Assembly (NCBI GenBank): GCA_902597895.1
Contig: CACJZM010000001.1
Location: 77,001-141,000 of the forward strand
DNA: 64,000 bases
From: an uncultured Pelagibacteraceae bacterium
Lineage (GTDB): Bacteria > Pseudomonadota > Alphaproteobacteria > Pelagibacterales > Pelagibacteraceae
Direction of reading: 5' to 3'
Under the pieces are notes generated by a model. The model saw only the letters and a program-made list of their open reading frames with translations, ran no database searches and was not told the origin of the DNA. This document shows positions 1 to 11,258 of this stretch, in pieces. The translations under genes and the position numbers were made by a program. The stretch's first letter is position 1. Each line of letters opens with the position of its first letter.

Positions 1-1274
1 GTTGAGTAATCAGACGGAACTTCAGTTATATTAATTTTATTTAAAAATTTTCTTAATTCCAAATTAAATGCATTTTCAATATTATCCTTTTTGAATGAAT
101 TTTTTAGTATTTGTGATAAATCTAAAATATTTTCAATATCATTTGATAATAATAATTTCTGATATATTAAAGCCCTACCTTCAGATATAGGTAATTGTTT
201 ATAAATATCTTTTGCATTCAAAAGTTGATTGATATTAAATTGAAATCTTTTATATAAATTAAATAACTCTGTTTCGTTGTAATTACCGTCATGAGTTGCC
301 TCTTCAATTAGGTAAATATTCTCATAATCATCTAAATTTATTAATTCTGTATCCTGTAACAAATTTGCATTAGATAAATATCTCCAAATAAATTTCGGGG
401 TATCTTTTCTTGGTTGAAAGGAAAAATTATTCGCAACTTTGTGAGAAAGGTGGAAGTCTAATATCGAATTTTCTGAAATTTCATTTTTTACATCAGATTT
501 ATAATCCATAAGAAAAAAAAATTTATCTTCAAAAAAAATATCACTAAAACCTGTTTCGATTAATAGATCATATATTAATTGTGCCTGATCTCTTTTATTT
601 TCAATTAGAAGACAATAAATTTTAAACTTACCTAGATACTGATCATTAAAAATATCTACTCTATTAATTAATTCACAAGATTTTTTTATTTCATTTTCAA
701 TTAAATATTCATTAACATAATGCTTGATTAATTTAATATTGTAGATATTACTTTTATTTTTCTCCAAGTAATCAACTATTAATTTTTTATTATTTTTTTT
801 AATTAGATAATCAATTTTAAAATTTATGAATTCATCTTCGTTAATATTTTTATTTGGTATTTCAGAATTTGTTAAAAGTGCAATTTCTAAAATTTGATTT
901 GCATCATTAGACAAATCTAAACTATTAATTTTATTAATAAGATTTTTAATCTCATTTCCATCAGATTGCATCCACATATCTAATTTAAGTCCGTTTTCTG
1001 ATGGATCATATAAACCTACTATCAAATCCTTATCTTCAAGAGATGTGTTGCTTATGATTTGAGTATACTGATCTGAAGTGTTTATAATTTTTAAATTAGA
1101 CTCTGTGTCACTAATATCTTCAATTTCATTATTGTTATCATTCATTTTTTCTTGTTTTTCTATTTTCCAGATATCAATTGGTTCATCTTCAGCAATTACA
1201 CTTGAAAAAAATATGAGAAAAATAGTTAAAGATTTTAATAAAGTATACTTACTTAACTGTCTTAAAGTTTTCAT
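1..1274 (-). CDS. Exported protein of unknown function, 3' end beyond window
   Basis: An open frame runs from an ATG at 1274 down to the first base, giving at least 424 residues with no stop, so the gene is cut by the window edge. The N-terminus (basic start, then LLKSLTIFLIFFSSVIA) looks like a Sec signal peptide cleaved near residue 28, so the protein is probably periplasmic or envelope-attached. The rest is acidic, rich in Asn, Ile, Lys and Leu, predicted largely helical and repeat-like (possibly TPR-type solenoid), with no catalytic motif that I recognise. Its start overlaps the end of the small membrane protein upstream by 26 bases, suggesting translational coupling. Both genes diverge from aroK. 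Function unknown; the reading frame itself is secure. Confidence 0.8.
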   Translation of the reverse strand, partial: MKTLRQLSKYTLLKSLTIFLIFFSSVIAEDEPIDIWKIEKQEKMNDNNNEIEDISDTESNLKIINTSDQYTQIISNTSLEDKDLIVGLYDPSENGLKLDMWMQSDGNEIKNLINKINSLDLSNDANQILEIALLTNSEIPNKNINEDEFINFKIDYLIKKNNKKLIVDYLEKNKSNIYNIKLIKHYVNEYLIENEIKKSCELINRVDIFNDQYLGKFKIYCLLIENKRDQAQLIYDLLIETGFSDIFFEDKFFFLMDYKSDVKNEISENSILDFHLSHKVANNFSFQPRKDTPKFIWRYLSNANLLQDTELINLDDYENIYLIEEATHDGNYNETELFNLYKRFQFNINQLLNAKDIYKQLPISEGRALIYQKLLLSNDIENILDLSQILKNSFKKDNIENAFNLELRKFLNKINITEVPSDYS

Positions 1275-1434
1275 TAGAAATTATTTTTTCTATTTTTTTT
1301 ATCGGTGAAGGAAAATCAATTCTATCTAATAGTATAACTCCAACAAATAATACTAGTATTATTAAACATACTTTAATTAACAATTTAATAATTCCACCAA
1401 AATTTCCAAATCTTGTTTTTTTTTGAAATTGCAT
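1249..1434 (-). CDS. Small single-pass membrane protein, 61 aa
   Basis: A 61-residue frame with a basic N-terminus (QKKTR), a strongly hydrophobic segment at about residues 17-35 (LLIKVCLIILVLFVGVILL) and a polar Lys/Asp-rich tail. It looks like a single-span inner-membrane protein with a cytoplasmic N-terminus. Its last 26 bases overlap the start of the exported protein downstream, so the two probably form one operon, transcribed away from aroK across a 55-base spacer. I do not recognise a family. A coupled membrane anchor or assembly partner for the exported protein is an inference from position only. Confidence 0.6.
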   Translation of the reverse strand: MQFQKKTRFGNFGGIIKLLIKVCLIILVLFVGVILLDRIDFPSPIKKIEKIISNENFKTVK

Positions 1435-1489
1435 ATACTGTTAAATATTTTCAAATTAAGACATATTTATGTTTTTTCAATAAAGAATT

Positions 1490-2002
1490 ATGCAATTAAA
1501 TAAAAAAATTGTTTTAGTAGGTATGATGGGATCTGGAAAATCCACTATAGGTTATCTTTTGTCAAAAAAATTAGGATTAAAATTTATTGATACTGATCAT
1601 GCTATAGAAAATGAAACGGGGGAAAGAATAGCGAATATTTTTAAATTTAAAGGAGAAAACTATTTTAGAAAGATTGAAGAAAAAATTACTCTTAAAATTT
1701 TAAAATCAGAAAATTGCATAATTGCTTTAGGCGGTGGTTCATTTTTAAACGCAAATATTAGAAGAGAAGCTTTGTCAAAATGTATCACAATTTGGTTAAA
1801 TTGGAACAATGCAACAATTTTAAAGAGAATTTCTAAAAGCAAAAAAAGACCTATGGCCTTTGGAGCAAGTAATTTCGAAATGAGTCAAATGATATCTAGT
1901 AGATCAAAAATGTATTCATTATCAAAATTCAAAATAAACTGTGAAAAAATATCTAAAAATATGATAGTAAAAAAAATAGTTACAATATATGAAAGAGTAT
2001 AA
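1490..2002 (+). CDS. aroK: Shikimate kinase
   Basis: Cytoplasmic kinase that phosphorylates shikimate at the 3-hydroxyl with ATP, fifth step of the common aromatic pathway. The 170-residue protein has the P-loop GMMGSGKST at residues 11-19, the shikimate-binding acidic region after it (DTDHAIE, residues 36-42) and the conserved ALGGGSF loop around residue 80, all diagnostic of AroK. Length fits the family (about 170-190). The 3' end overlaps the start of aroB by 14 bases, the usual aroK-aroB pair, so translation of aroB is probably coupled. Identity is secure. Confidence 0.96.
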   Translation: MQLNKKIVLVGMMGSGKSTIGYLLSKKLGLKFIDTDHAIENETGERIANIFKFKGENYFRKIEEKITLKILKSENCIIALGGGSFLNANIRREALSKCITIWLNWNNATILKRISKSKKRPMAFGASNFEMSQMISSRSKMYSLSKFKINCEKISKNMIVKKIVTIYERV

Positions 2003-3095
2003 ATTAATAATTAACACAAATTCAAAAAAATATCCGATTTATATTGGATATAACATATTAAAAAATTCAAAAAGAATATTTAAAAAAAATAATATTCAAA
2101 TAAAAAAATGTTTGATTGTAGTAGATAAAAATGTCCCGAAAAAAAATTTATCGGTATTAAAAAAAAATATTGTTTCATCAAAAATTCTTTTTCATTCTTT
2201 TAATGCTAATGAAAAAAGTAAAAGCTTAGAATATGTTAATTCTATTTTAAAAATTTTATTTATAAATAATTTTAATAGAGACGATTATATAATTGCTTTG
2301 GGTGGAGGAATAACTGGAGATGTTGTAGGTTTTGCGGCAAGTATTTTTAAACGAGGAATGAAATTTATTAATATACCAACAACTTTATTATCACAAGTTG
2401 ACTCCTCAATAGGTGGAAAAACTGGTGTTAATAATATTTACGGAAAAAATTTAGTTGGTTCTTTTTATCAACCAGAAATAGTAATTTCAGATGTTAAAAT
2501 TTTAAACTCCCTTAATAAAAGAGAAATTGTATGTGGATATGGAGAAATATTAAAACACTCAATCATATCAAAAGAGAAAAATTTTAATTACTTAAATAAA
2601 CATAAATTTAAGATTTTAAATTTAAAATCACCTTTTTTAGAAAAGACTATCTATGATAGTTGTAAAATTAAAAAAAATATTGTTGAAAGAGATGAAAAAG
2701 AAAAAAACCTAAGAAAGATTTTAAACCTAGGTCACACATTTGGACATGCATACGAAGCATCAAATGGTTATAGTAAAAATTTGAACCATGGAGAGGCGGT
2801 TATTTTAGGTATTATATCTTCAGCTAAATTTAGTTTAATAAATCATGTTTTGCCTCAAAAAATATACAAAAAAATAGTTAGTCACGTTAAAGAACTAAAT
2901 TTATCAATTAATTTAAAAAGGTATTTTAAAAAAAAAAATGTAAATTTAATCTTAAAATATATGAAGTCAGATAAAAAAAATAACAATAATAATATAAATA
3001 TTATTTTAATAAAAAACTTTGGAAAAATCGATTTAAATAAAAGATTTAATGTTTCTAAGATAAAAAGTTTTTTAAGGTTGGAGTTAAATAATTAA
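1989..3095 (+). CDS. aroB: 3-dehydroquinate synthase
   Basis: Cytoplasmic NAD- and metal-dependent enzyme converting DAHP to 3-dehydroquinate, second step of the shikimate pathway. The 368-residue protein carries the NAD-binding GGGITGDVVGFAA segment near residues 103-115, the substrate loop TLLSQVDSSIGGKTGVN and the metal-ligand motif LGHTFGHA. The C-terminal part is very Lys/Asn-rich, as is common for this genome. It starts inside the last codons of aroK, and its stop overlaps the 3' end of the convergent bolA by 12 bases. Identity is secure. Confidence 0.96.
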   Translation: MKEYKLIINTNSKKYPIYIGYNILKNSKRIFKKNNIQIKKCLIVVDKNVPKKNLSVLKKNIVSSKILFHSFNANEKSKSLEYVNSILKILFINNFNRDDYIIALGGGITGDVVGFAASIFKRGMKFINIPTTLLSQVDSSIGGKTGVNNIYGKNLVGSFYQPEIVISDVKILNSLNKREIVCGYGEILKHSIISKEKNFNYLNKHKFKILNLKSPFLEKTIYDSCKIKKNIVERDEKEKNLRKILNLGHTFGHAYEASNGYSKNLNHGEAVILGIISSAKFSLINHVLPQKIYKKIVSHVKELNLSINLKRYFKKKNVNLILKYMKSDKKNNNNNINIILIKNFGKIDLNKRFNVSKIKSFLRLELNN

Positions 3096-3344
3096 AATCT
3101 GTATTGAATGAATGTAATTTTTTAATTCATAATCTAAAGTTTTATAAATTAATTTTGTAGATTCAATTTTACTTAATTCCTTGAGTTCATCAGATTCGAT
3201 AATTAACTTAATATGAAATTTACCCTTTTCAGATTGAGAATGAGATTTGTGTAAAAAGGTTTTATCTTGTATAATAATTTCCTTACAATTTATTTTCTCA
3301 TCAATTTTTTTTTTTACAATTTCTATAAGTTGATTTATATCCAT
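3084..3344 (-). CDS. bolA: BolA family protein
   Basis: Small BolA/IbaG-type protein, a partner of monothiol glutaredoxins in iron-sulfur handling and stress response. The core KSHSQSEKGKFHIKLIIES followed by ...YELKNYIHSIQI at the C-terminus matches the BolA fold, including the conserved His of FHI and the C-terminal His of IHSIQI. I chose the start MDINQLIEI at 3344 (86 aa). A longer open frame to 3488 would run through the divergent J-protein gene and has an un-BolA-like extension. Only 22 bases separate this start from the divergent J-domain gene. BolA beside dnaJ-like/cobS/cobT is a recurrent alphaproteobacterial arrangement. Confidence 0.9.
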   Translation of the reverse strand: MDINQLIEIVKKKIDEKINCKEIIIQDKTFLHKSHSQSEKGKFHIKLIIESDELKELSKIESTKLIYKTLDYELKNYIHSIQILII

Positions 3345-3358
3345 AATATAAATATTAT
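3330..3358 (+). promoter_or_regulatory. Candidate sigma-70 promoter of the dnaJ-like/cobS/cobT operon
   Basis: TTGATT at 3330-3335, 17-base spacer, TATTAT at 3353-3358 (each close to consensus). The expected transcription start falls at about 3365, one or two bases before the ATG at 3367, so the mRNA would be essentially leaderless. The -35 lies inside bolA. On the other strand TATAAT (3357-3362) could serve bolA, with a similarly short leader. Confidence 0.45.
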
Positions 3359-3366
3359 TATATATC

Positions 3367-3894
3367 ATGAAAAATATATGTGACTGGAATAATTGTTCTA
3401 ACGAGGCAGAATATAAAGCTCCTATAGAAAAAGATAATAGCAGGAAATATAGGATGTTATGCTTAAAACATGTGAAGGAATTTAACAAAAACTGGAACTA
3501 CTTTGAGGGTATGAATGATATGCAAATTTGTGAATTTATTAAAGCAGATATGACATGGCATAAACAAACTCAGAGTTTTAGTTCCTCTGATAACTTTTTT
3601 AAGATTTTATGGAACAATGCTTTAAATGATGAAGTTAACAAAAATAAGTTTAAAGACCAAAATTTCAATATGCGTCAATTTAAATTTGACCATAATGATA
3701 TAAAAGCATTTAGTATTCTTGGTTTATCTATTGGAATTGGGTGGGAAAAAGTTCAAGTAAAGTTTAAAAAACTTGTTAAAAAATTTCACCCTGATATGAA
3801 TTTAGGAAATAAAAAATTTGAAGATAAACTTAAAGTAATTACATTGGCTTATACTCAATTAAAAAATACATATAAGGTAAAAATTGACAACTAA
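3367..3894 (+). CDS. J-domain (DnaJ-like) co-chaperone
   Basis: A 175-residue protein with a C-terminal J domain (about residues 114-172) containing the HPD tripeptide at 141-143 (KKFHPDMNLG), which stimulates the Hsp70 (DnaK) ATPase. It lacks the Gly/Phe and zinc-finger regions of true DnaJ. The N-terminal part keeps a Cys/His pattern (CDWNNC at residues 5-10, CLKHV at 32-36) that could bind a metal and is typical of the alphaproteobacterial J-protein next to bolA and cobS. Its stop overlaps the TTG start of cobS by 11 bases. It may help fold or remodel the CobS/CobT complex; that link rests on position only. Confidence 0.88.
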   Translation: MKNICDWNNCSNEAEYKAPIEKDNSRKYRMLCLKHVKEFNKNWNYFEGMNDMQICEFIKADMTWHKQTQSFSSSDNFFKILWNNALNDEVNKNKFKDQNFNMRQFKFDHNDIKAFSILGLSIGIGWEKVQVKFKKLVKKFHPDMNLGNKKFEDKLKVITLAYTQLKNTYKVKIDN

Positions 3895-4858
3895 TTTAGA
3901 AATAAAACCAGATATAAAACTATCAGTAAAACAAACCTTTGGTATAGAAAGTGAGATGGAAGTAGAAGCTTTTTCTAAAAAAAGTGAATTTGTTCCAGAA
4001 ATAGATAAAGATTATAAATTTGATAGGGACACAACTCTCGCAATTCTAAGCGGTTTTTTATATAATAAAAAAGTAATAGTTCATGGATATCACGGTACAG
4101 GTAAAAGTACCCACATAACACAAGTTGCGGCTAGATTAAACTGGCCTTGTGTAAGAATAAATCTGGACTCTCATGTTAGTAGAATCGATTTAATTGGAAA
4201 AGATGCAATAGTGATTAAAGACGGTAAACAGATCACAGAGTTTAAAGAAGGGATATTGCCATGGTCATTTCAAAATCCTATAGCTCTTGTTTTTGATGAA
4301 TATGATGCAGGTAGAAGTGACGTTATGTTTGTTTTGCAAAGAATTCTAGAAAGTGACGGTTTTTTTACATTACTAGACAAGAACAAAGTTGTTAGACAAA
4401 ATAAATACTTTAGGCTTTTTGCTACTGCAAATACAATTGGATTAGGTGATACAACAGGATTGTATTCTGGCACAAATCAAATCAACCAAGCACAAATGGA
4501 TAGATGGGAAATAGTCACATCTTTAAATTATTTAAGTTTAGAAAAAGAAATGGAAATAATTTTAGCGAAAAATAAAAATTTAAATAATGCAAAAGGTAAA
4601 GAAAAAATAGCAAATATGATTAAAGTTGCAGCATTAACCAGAAAAGGGTTTATTGGTGGTGATATCTCAACTGTAATGAGTCCTAGAACTGTTTTAAATT
4701 GGGCATCTAATAGTGAAATTTTTTTAGATACAGGATATGCTTTTAGAGTAACTTTTTTAAATAAGTGCGACGAAGCAGAAAAAAGTATTATATCTGAATA
4801 TTATCAAAGATGTTTTGGTGAGGACTTGCCAGAGTCAATGGTCAATATTCAGATTTAA
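3884..4858 (+). CDS. cobS: Cobaltochelatase-type AAA+ subunit CobS
   Basis: MoxR-type AAA+ ATPase equivalent to CobS, the motor subunit of aerobic CobNST cobaltochelatase. Seen: a leader SVKQTFGIESEMEVEAFS typical of alphaproteobacterial CobS, Walker A GYHGTGKST (about residues 68-76), Walker B ALVFDEYDAG, and the conserved QVAARLNWPCVRINLDSH segment. Length 324 fits. The start is a TTG at 3884 inside the J-protein gene; the first ATG downstream (MEVEAFS) would remove conserved residues. cobT follows with no gap. No cobN or corrin genes lie in the window, so the actual client is uncertain. Confidence 0.92.
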   Translation: MTTNLEIKPDIKLSVKQTFGIESEMEVEAFSKKSEFVPEIDKDYKFDRDTTLAILSGFLYNKKVIVHGYHGTGKSTHITQVAARLNWPCVRINLDSHVSRIDLIGKDAIVIKDGKQITEFKEGILPWSFQNPIALVFDEYDAGRSDVMFVLQRILESDGFFTLLDKNKVVRQNKYFRLFATANTIGLGDTTGLYSGTNQINQAQMDRWEIVTSLNYLSLEKEMEIILAKNKNLNNAKGKEKIANMIKVAALTRKGFIGGDISTVMSPRTVLNWASNSEIFLDTGYAFRVTFLNKCDEAEKSIISEYYQRCFGEDLPESMVNIQI

Positions 4859-6661
4859 ATGAAAAAAGATCAAAATATCAAAGAAAAATTTAAACAGGCT
4901 TTAATATCAACAATTAAAGTAATTTCCGACGACTTCAAAATAGATCCTAAAATTAAAAAAGGTTCAAACTCTAATAATTTTGATTTTATTGATGTCGAAA
5001 ATTTAGAGAATAAACAAAACTATGTTAAATTAAGGGCAGAAACAGACTCAGAAGCTTTAAAAATCAAATTTTCAGACAAGGAAATATATAATAAAAATAT
5101 TCCTAAAAATACAGCTAGCAAAAAACTTTATGATATTTCTGAAAAAATGAGATATGAAATTCTTGGGTCAAATATGTTAAAAGGAGTCTCAAAAAATTTA
5201 AAAAATAATTATAATTATTATCTATCTATTAAAAGAAAAGATCAGCTTAAAACAAAAGAGGATGTTTCAATCTCAGAAGCATTTGAAATTTATATGTTAA
5301 AAAATTTTTTTGATATTAAATTGAATTCTTTATCGGAAAATATTTTAAATTTTTGGGAAAAAGACTTTGACTCATCATTTAGCAAACATATTAATTATTT
5401 AAAAAAAAATATCGAAAATCAAAAGAATTATAATTCAAAGTTTTCAGAAATACTTGAAAGTATGGATATTTTAACTTCAGAAAAAAATGAAGATGATAAG
5501 CAAAATGAAGAAAATAATAATCAGCAAGAAGAAAACCCTAATAAAGATGCTAGTGACAAATCTGAAGGAGATCAAGAAAACAATGATTTTACAGAGGATC
5601 AAAATGGTATTGACATGGATTATGACATAAGCCAGCACGAAATTAATGAACAATTAGTAGATACAGACTCTGAAAAGGAAAGTTCAGAAAGTGTGATTCA
5701 AAAAGTAAATGGTGAAGTTGGGGATAAAGATTATAAAATTTTTACCAATAAATTTGATGAAATAGCTAAAGCTGAAAATTTGGAAACAAAAGAAGAAGTT
5801 ACAAAACTTAGAAAAAGCTTAGACCAGCAATTAATTAATTTTCAAGATCTAATTACTAAATTAGCTAATAAGTTGCAGAGACAATTGTTAGCTAAGCAAA
5901 ACAGAGCATGGGACTTCGACCTGGAGGAAGGATTACTTGATAGTTCTAAATTACCAAGAATAATTTTAGATCCATTTAATTCTTTGTCCTTTAAAAAGGA
6001 AAAAGATTTAGACTTTAAAGATACAGTAGTCACACTTCTAATAGATAATTCTGGTAGTATGAGAGGTAGACCAATAACTATTGCTGCAATATGCGCAGAT
6101 ATATTATCAAGAACATTGGAAAGATGCTCTGTAAAAGTGGAAATACTTGGTTTTACAACTAAAAATTGGAAAGGTGGAAAGAGTAGAGAAGAATGGAATA
6201 AAAATAATAAACCTAAAAATCCAGGTAGACTAAATGATTTACGCCACATTATTTATAAGTCAGCTGACACACAATGGAGGCAGTCTAAAAAAAATCTTGG
6301 ACTAATGTTAAAAGAAGGACTTTTAAAAGAAAATATCGATGGTGAAGCAATTTCTTGGGCTTTTAGTAGATTAAAAAAAAGAAAAGAAGAAAGAAAAATT
6401 TTAATGGTCATATCAGATGGTGCTCCCGTTGATGACTCAACCCTTTCAGTAAATTCAGGTGACTTTTTAGAAAAGAATCTAAAAAAAATAGTTCAATTTA
6501 TTGAAAATAAAAGTGATATTGAAATATTAGCAATTGGAATTGGTCATGATGTTTCAAGGTATTATAAAAAAGCAATTAAAATTACAGATGTCCAAGAACT
6601 AGGGGATGTAATGATTGGGGAACTTAGTGGTCTTTTTGAAAATAAAAAAAAACTTAATTAA
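4859..6661 (+). CDS. cobT: Cobaltochelatase-type VWA subunit CobT
   Basis: A 600-residue partner of CobS. The N-terminal 200 residues match CobT layout, followed by a highly acidic Asn/Glu/Asp/Gln low-complexity linker (about residues 206-260) and a C-terminal von Willebrand A domain with MIDAS motif DNSGSMRGR near residue 395. In the family CobT bridges the AAA+ ring to the chelatase CobN. The ATG follows directly on the cobS stop, so the pair is translationally coupled. The stop overlaps the end of the convergent sensor-kinase gene by 4 bases. Identity is strong; whether it serves cobalt insertion here is open. Confidence 0.92.
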   Translation: MKKDQNIKEKFKQALISTIKVISDDFKIDPKIKKGSNSNNFDFIDVENLENKQNYVKLRAETDSEALKIKFSDKEIYNKNIPKNTASKKLYDISEKMRYEILGSNMLKGVSKNLKNNYNYYLSIKRKDQLKTKEDVSISEAFEIYMLKNFFDIKLNSLSENILNFWEKDFDSSFSKHINYLKKNIENQKNYNSKFSEILESMDILTSEKNEDDKQNEENNNQQEENPNKDASDKSEGDQENNDFTEDQNGIDMDYDISQHEINEQLVDTDSEKESSESVIQKVNGEVGDKDYKIFTNKFDEIAKAENLETKEEVTKLRKSLDQQLINFQDLITKLANKLQRQLLAKQNRAWDFDLEEGLLDSSKLPRIILDPFNSLSFKKEKDLDFKDTVVTLLIDNSGSMRGRPITIAAICADILSRTLERCSVKVEILGFTTKNWKGGKSREEWNKNNKPKNPGRLNDLRHIIYKSADTQWRQSKKNLGLMLKEGLLKENIDGEAISWAFSRLKKRKEERKILMVISDGAPVDDSTLSVNSGDFLEKNLKKIVQFIENKSDIEILAIGIGHDVSRYYKKAIKITDVQELGDVMIGELSGLFENKKKLN

Positions 6662-7938
6662 AGCATTTTTAGATCATTATTTTTCCATACAATTTTAACT
6701 TCTGCCCCACCTCTAGTTTGAGAATTTCTACAAATTAATTGAGCAGAATTTTTTTCAAGCAAAGTTTTACCTATAAATATCCCCAACCCAAGTCCTCTTT
6801 TTGATTTATCTGTTGACTTAGATACTTTTAGATATGGCTCTCCAATTTTAGAAAGTATATCTTTTGGGTATCCTTTCCCATCATCCTCAATAATTATCTC
6901 TGATAATTCACTATCACTCTTAATTGTTATAAATATCTTACTATTAGCAAACTTGTTTGCATTTCCAATAAAATTTCTAAACCCATAAACTAATTCAATT
7001 GATTTTCTTATTGGGAACGAATTAGAGTTTTGCTCTACGTTAATAATAAATTTTTTAGTTGATATATCCTCAAAAGATTTGATTATTTCATCAATGTATT
7101 CGAATAAAGATAAATCTTTATCAATGAATTCATCTTCGTAAATTGGATTTAATGTGAGTTTTCTTAAAATTTGATTACACCTCTCTACTTGGCTTACTAG
7201 TAATTCTAAATCTTTGTTTAATCTTTTGTCTTCTTTGAATTCATCAAATAATTCTTGTGAGATAATTTTTATAGTTGATAATGGTGTCCCTAAAGAATGT
7301 GCTGCAGCTGCAGCTTGTCCACCAAGTGACACGAGTTCATGTTCTTTAGCAATTACTTCTTGAATTTTATCTAAAGCCTCTTTTCTTAACCTTGATTCTT
7401 TTCCAAAAGTAATTGCAAAATAATTGAGAAATATAAGAGCAACTATTAATGATAGTGGTATTGAATAATAATAATTTTCATCAATACTTAATTTTTCATT
7501 CATTGGATACGGAAGATCATACGAAAAGAATGTTAAAAAAATAATAATAAATAAAGTGATAGTTATTAATGTCAAATTAGTTCTGATATTAAGATTGGAA
7601 GATGAAAATATACTCGGAATTATTAAAAAAATTGAAAATGGATTTAAAACACCACCAGTTAAATAAAGCAAAATACTTAATTGAAAAATATCTATCAACA
7701 AGTAAATAAATGAAGATTTATTTGATATTTGGGGATTAATATCAAAATGGTATAAATATAAATTACTTAGAATACCAAAAAGAATTATTATATTTGAAAG
7801 CAAATATGGGAATTCAAATTCTAACAAGAATTTAACAGAATTTATTGTTATAAACTGACCAATTATAGCTATCCACCTTAAATTAATATAAGTAGATCTA
7901 TCTAAATAGTAAGATTTTGAAGCTTGGATAAACTCCAT
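6658..7938 (-). CDS. regB: RegB/PrrB-type redox sensor histidine kinase
   Basis: A 426-residue membrane kinase. About six hydrophobic spans fill residues 20-175, including the quinone-site heptapeptide GGVLNPF at 95-101, a hallmark of RegB. The dimerisation box [15 protein letters not shown] has the phospho-accepting His at 214. Cys254 (VERCNQIL) lies exactly 40 residues later, matching the redox-active cysteine of Rhodobacter RegB (His225/Cys265). N-box, DDGKGYP and GLGLGIF ATP-lid motifs follow. In the family it phosphorylates RegA according to quinone and thiol redox state. No response regulator is adjacent. gyrB lies one base upstream, so the two may be cotranscribed. Confidence 0.92.
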   Translation of the reverse strand: MEFIQASKSYYLDRSTYINLRWIAIIGQFITINSVKFLLEFEFPYLLSNIIILFGILSNLYLYHFDINPQISNKSSFIYLLIDIFQLSILLYLTGGVLNPFSIFLIIPSIFSSSNLNIRTNLTLITITLFIIIFLTFFSYDLPYPMNEKLSIDENYYYSIPLSLIVALIFLNYFAITFGKESRLRKEALDKIQEVIAKEHELVSLGGQAAAAAHSLGTPLSTIKIISQELFDEFKEDKRLNKDLELLVSQVERCNQILRKLTLNPIYEDEFIDKDLSLFEYIDEIIKSFEDISTKKFIINVEQNSNSFPIRKSIELVYGFRNFIGNANKFANSKIFITIKSDSELSEIIIEDDGKGYPKDILSKIGEPYLKVSKSTDKSKRGLGLGIFIGKTLLEKNSAQLICRNSQTRGGAEVKIVWKNNDLKML

Positions 7939-7939
7939 T

Positions 7940-10000
<2,061 letters not shown>

Positions 10001-10192
10001 TTATTTTTTTTGCGGAAAATTTAAATATATCATTTTTTTTCAAATTAATAAAATGGGTCTAGATAAAGACATTAAATTAGCATTGGTAAATAAGATCTAT
10101 TGAGGATTAATTATATTTTTTATTTAATTTGCAAATTTTTAAATAAACAATGAATTTTAATCATTAATTTGTTAATAAAAAAAATCGATTCT

Positions 10193-10282
10193 TGGCGGAG
10201 AGAGTGGGATTCGAACCCACGGTACCTTTGACAGTACACACACTTTCCAAGCGTGCGCCTTAAACCACTCGGCCATCTCTCC
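10193..10282 (-). tRNA. tRNA-Ser(GGA)
   Basis: A 90-nt cloverleaf on the minus strand. The acceptor stem GGAGAGA pairs with TCTCTCC, discriminator G is followed by an encoded CCA, the T arm is GTGGG-TTCGAAT-CCCAC, and there is a long variable arm typical of class II tRNAs. The anticodon loop TTGGAAA is closed by CACGC/GTGTG, giving anticodon GGA. A T8 run lies downstream at about 10180-10187. It marks the border between gyrB and the glycan gene block. Confidence 0.96.
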
Positions 10283-10304
10283 CAAACTTATTATATCTAA
10301 AAAA

Positions 10305-11174
10305 TTATTTATTTTCTCTATCTCTTTTTGATTTACCAGTTCTAAAGAATTTTTTTTCTATTTTTTTAAGACTTTGATAAAAATTTAGGTTTCTTAAAAA
10401 ATCCTTAAAATTTTCATCTTTTGTATTTGTTTCATTGCCAAATCCTTCTCTATCTTTGAAATTAGTTCTGTTTTTTAATTGTCTATTTATAATTTCTTCT
10501 TTTGGTCTACCATTAGAATAATAGTAAGTGGCTAGGGATTTTCTTGATCTATTATCTGGACAAGATAAAGAATCGGGGTGACCATGATTACTGAAATCAG
10601 TTGTACCAAATACAACCATTTTGTTAAATTCAGGAAGGTATTTTTTTTTACAATTTTTCATATCTTTGTCCCATAATTGAAGATGACCACCGTAGCTCTC
10701 TTCCCAATCTTTATTTAAATAAATTAATACATTTAATCGTCTATCTAGTTCTAAGGACGGGTGTCGATTGAAATCGGTATGGATTTTTAATAGACCACCT
10801 CTTTTAATTTCGTGAAGACCCCCTCCATTTAAAGCTTTATCAGCGATTAACTTTTCCTTTATTGATGTTATGCTTTGTAGAAATAAAATAAATTCATCTG
10901 AATTTAGATAATTAAAAATTAATTTAATATTTGGGGAAAAATTATTGTAATCATTATTTGCAAATTTGATTTCATTTTTATTATTATAGTTTTCTGATCT
11001 TTTTTTACTTAAATCGGGAAATTCATTTAAAACTTTATTAAGAAATTCTTCATTAAAAAAATTTTTTAGTTCTATATTGGGAAAAGGTTCCTCATTTATA
11101 TAACTTTTTATAAGATCTTCATAATTACCGTTTAAACTTTTATAATAGTCATTTACAATTTCATTTTTAAGCAT
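10305..11174 (-). CDS. 2-oxoglutarate/Fe(II)-dependent oxygenase (prolyl-hydroxylase-like)
   Basis: A 289-residue protein with the double-stranded beta-helix signature of 2OG-Fe(II) oxygenases: HTD at residues 132-134 supplies two iron ligands. The third His is in FSNHGHP (197 or 199), and an Arg in NRSRKS (about 209-211) is placed to bind 2-oxoglutarate. The stretch LNVLIYLNKDW...YGGHLQLWD is typical of the prolyl 4-hydroxylase-like superfamily seen in surface-glycan clusters. It is transcribed towards tRNA-Ser and divergent from the GT17 gene. The substrate (protein, sugar or lipid) cannot be read from sequence. Confidence 0.82.
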   Translation of the reverse strand: MLKNEIVNDYYKSLNGNYEDLIKSYINEEPFPNIELKNFFNEEFLNKVLNEFPDLSKKRSENYNNKNEIKFANNDYNNFSPNIKLIFNYLNSDEFILFLQSITSIKEKLIADKALNGGGLHEIKRGGLLKIHTDFNRHPSLELDRRLNVLIYLNKDWEESYGGHLQLWDKDMKNCKKKYLPEFNKMVVFGTTDFSNHGHPDSLSCPDNRSRKSLATYYYSNGRPKEEIINRQLKNRTNFKDREGFGNETNTKDENFKDFLRNLNFYQSLKKIEKKFFRTGKSKRDRENK

Positions 11175-11258
11175 AATTTTATATATAGAGTAATTAATTA
11201 AATTTTTATTAATAATTTGTTAATTTTATCAAATAAAATAAAAAGATATATATAAAAT

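Noticed and set aside
3345..3488. Upstream extension of the bolA frame by 48 codons
   Set aside because: It lies antisense to the J-protein gene, is hydrophobic and unlike BolA, and the internal Met gives a normal BolA start.
5842..6249. 135-codon minus-strand frame inside cobT
   Set aside because: Antisense to the conserved VWA region of CobT; composition is a mirror of the sense codons.
10053..10103. 16-residue frame between gyrB and tRNA-Ser
   Set aside because: No ribosome-binding site or promoter of its own; chance in AT-rich spacer.
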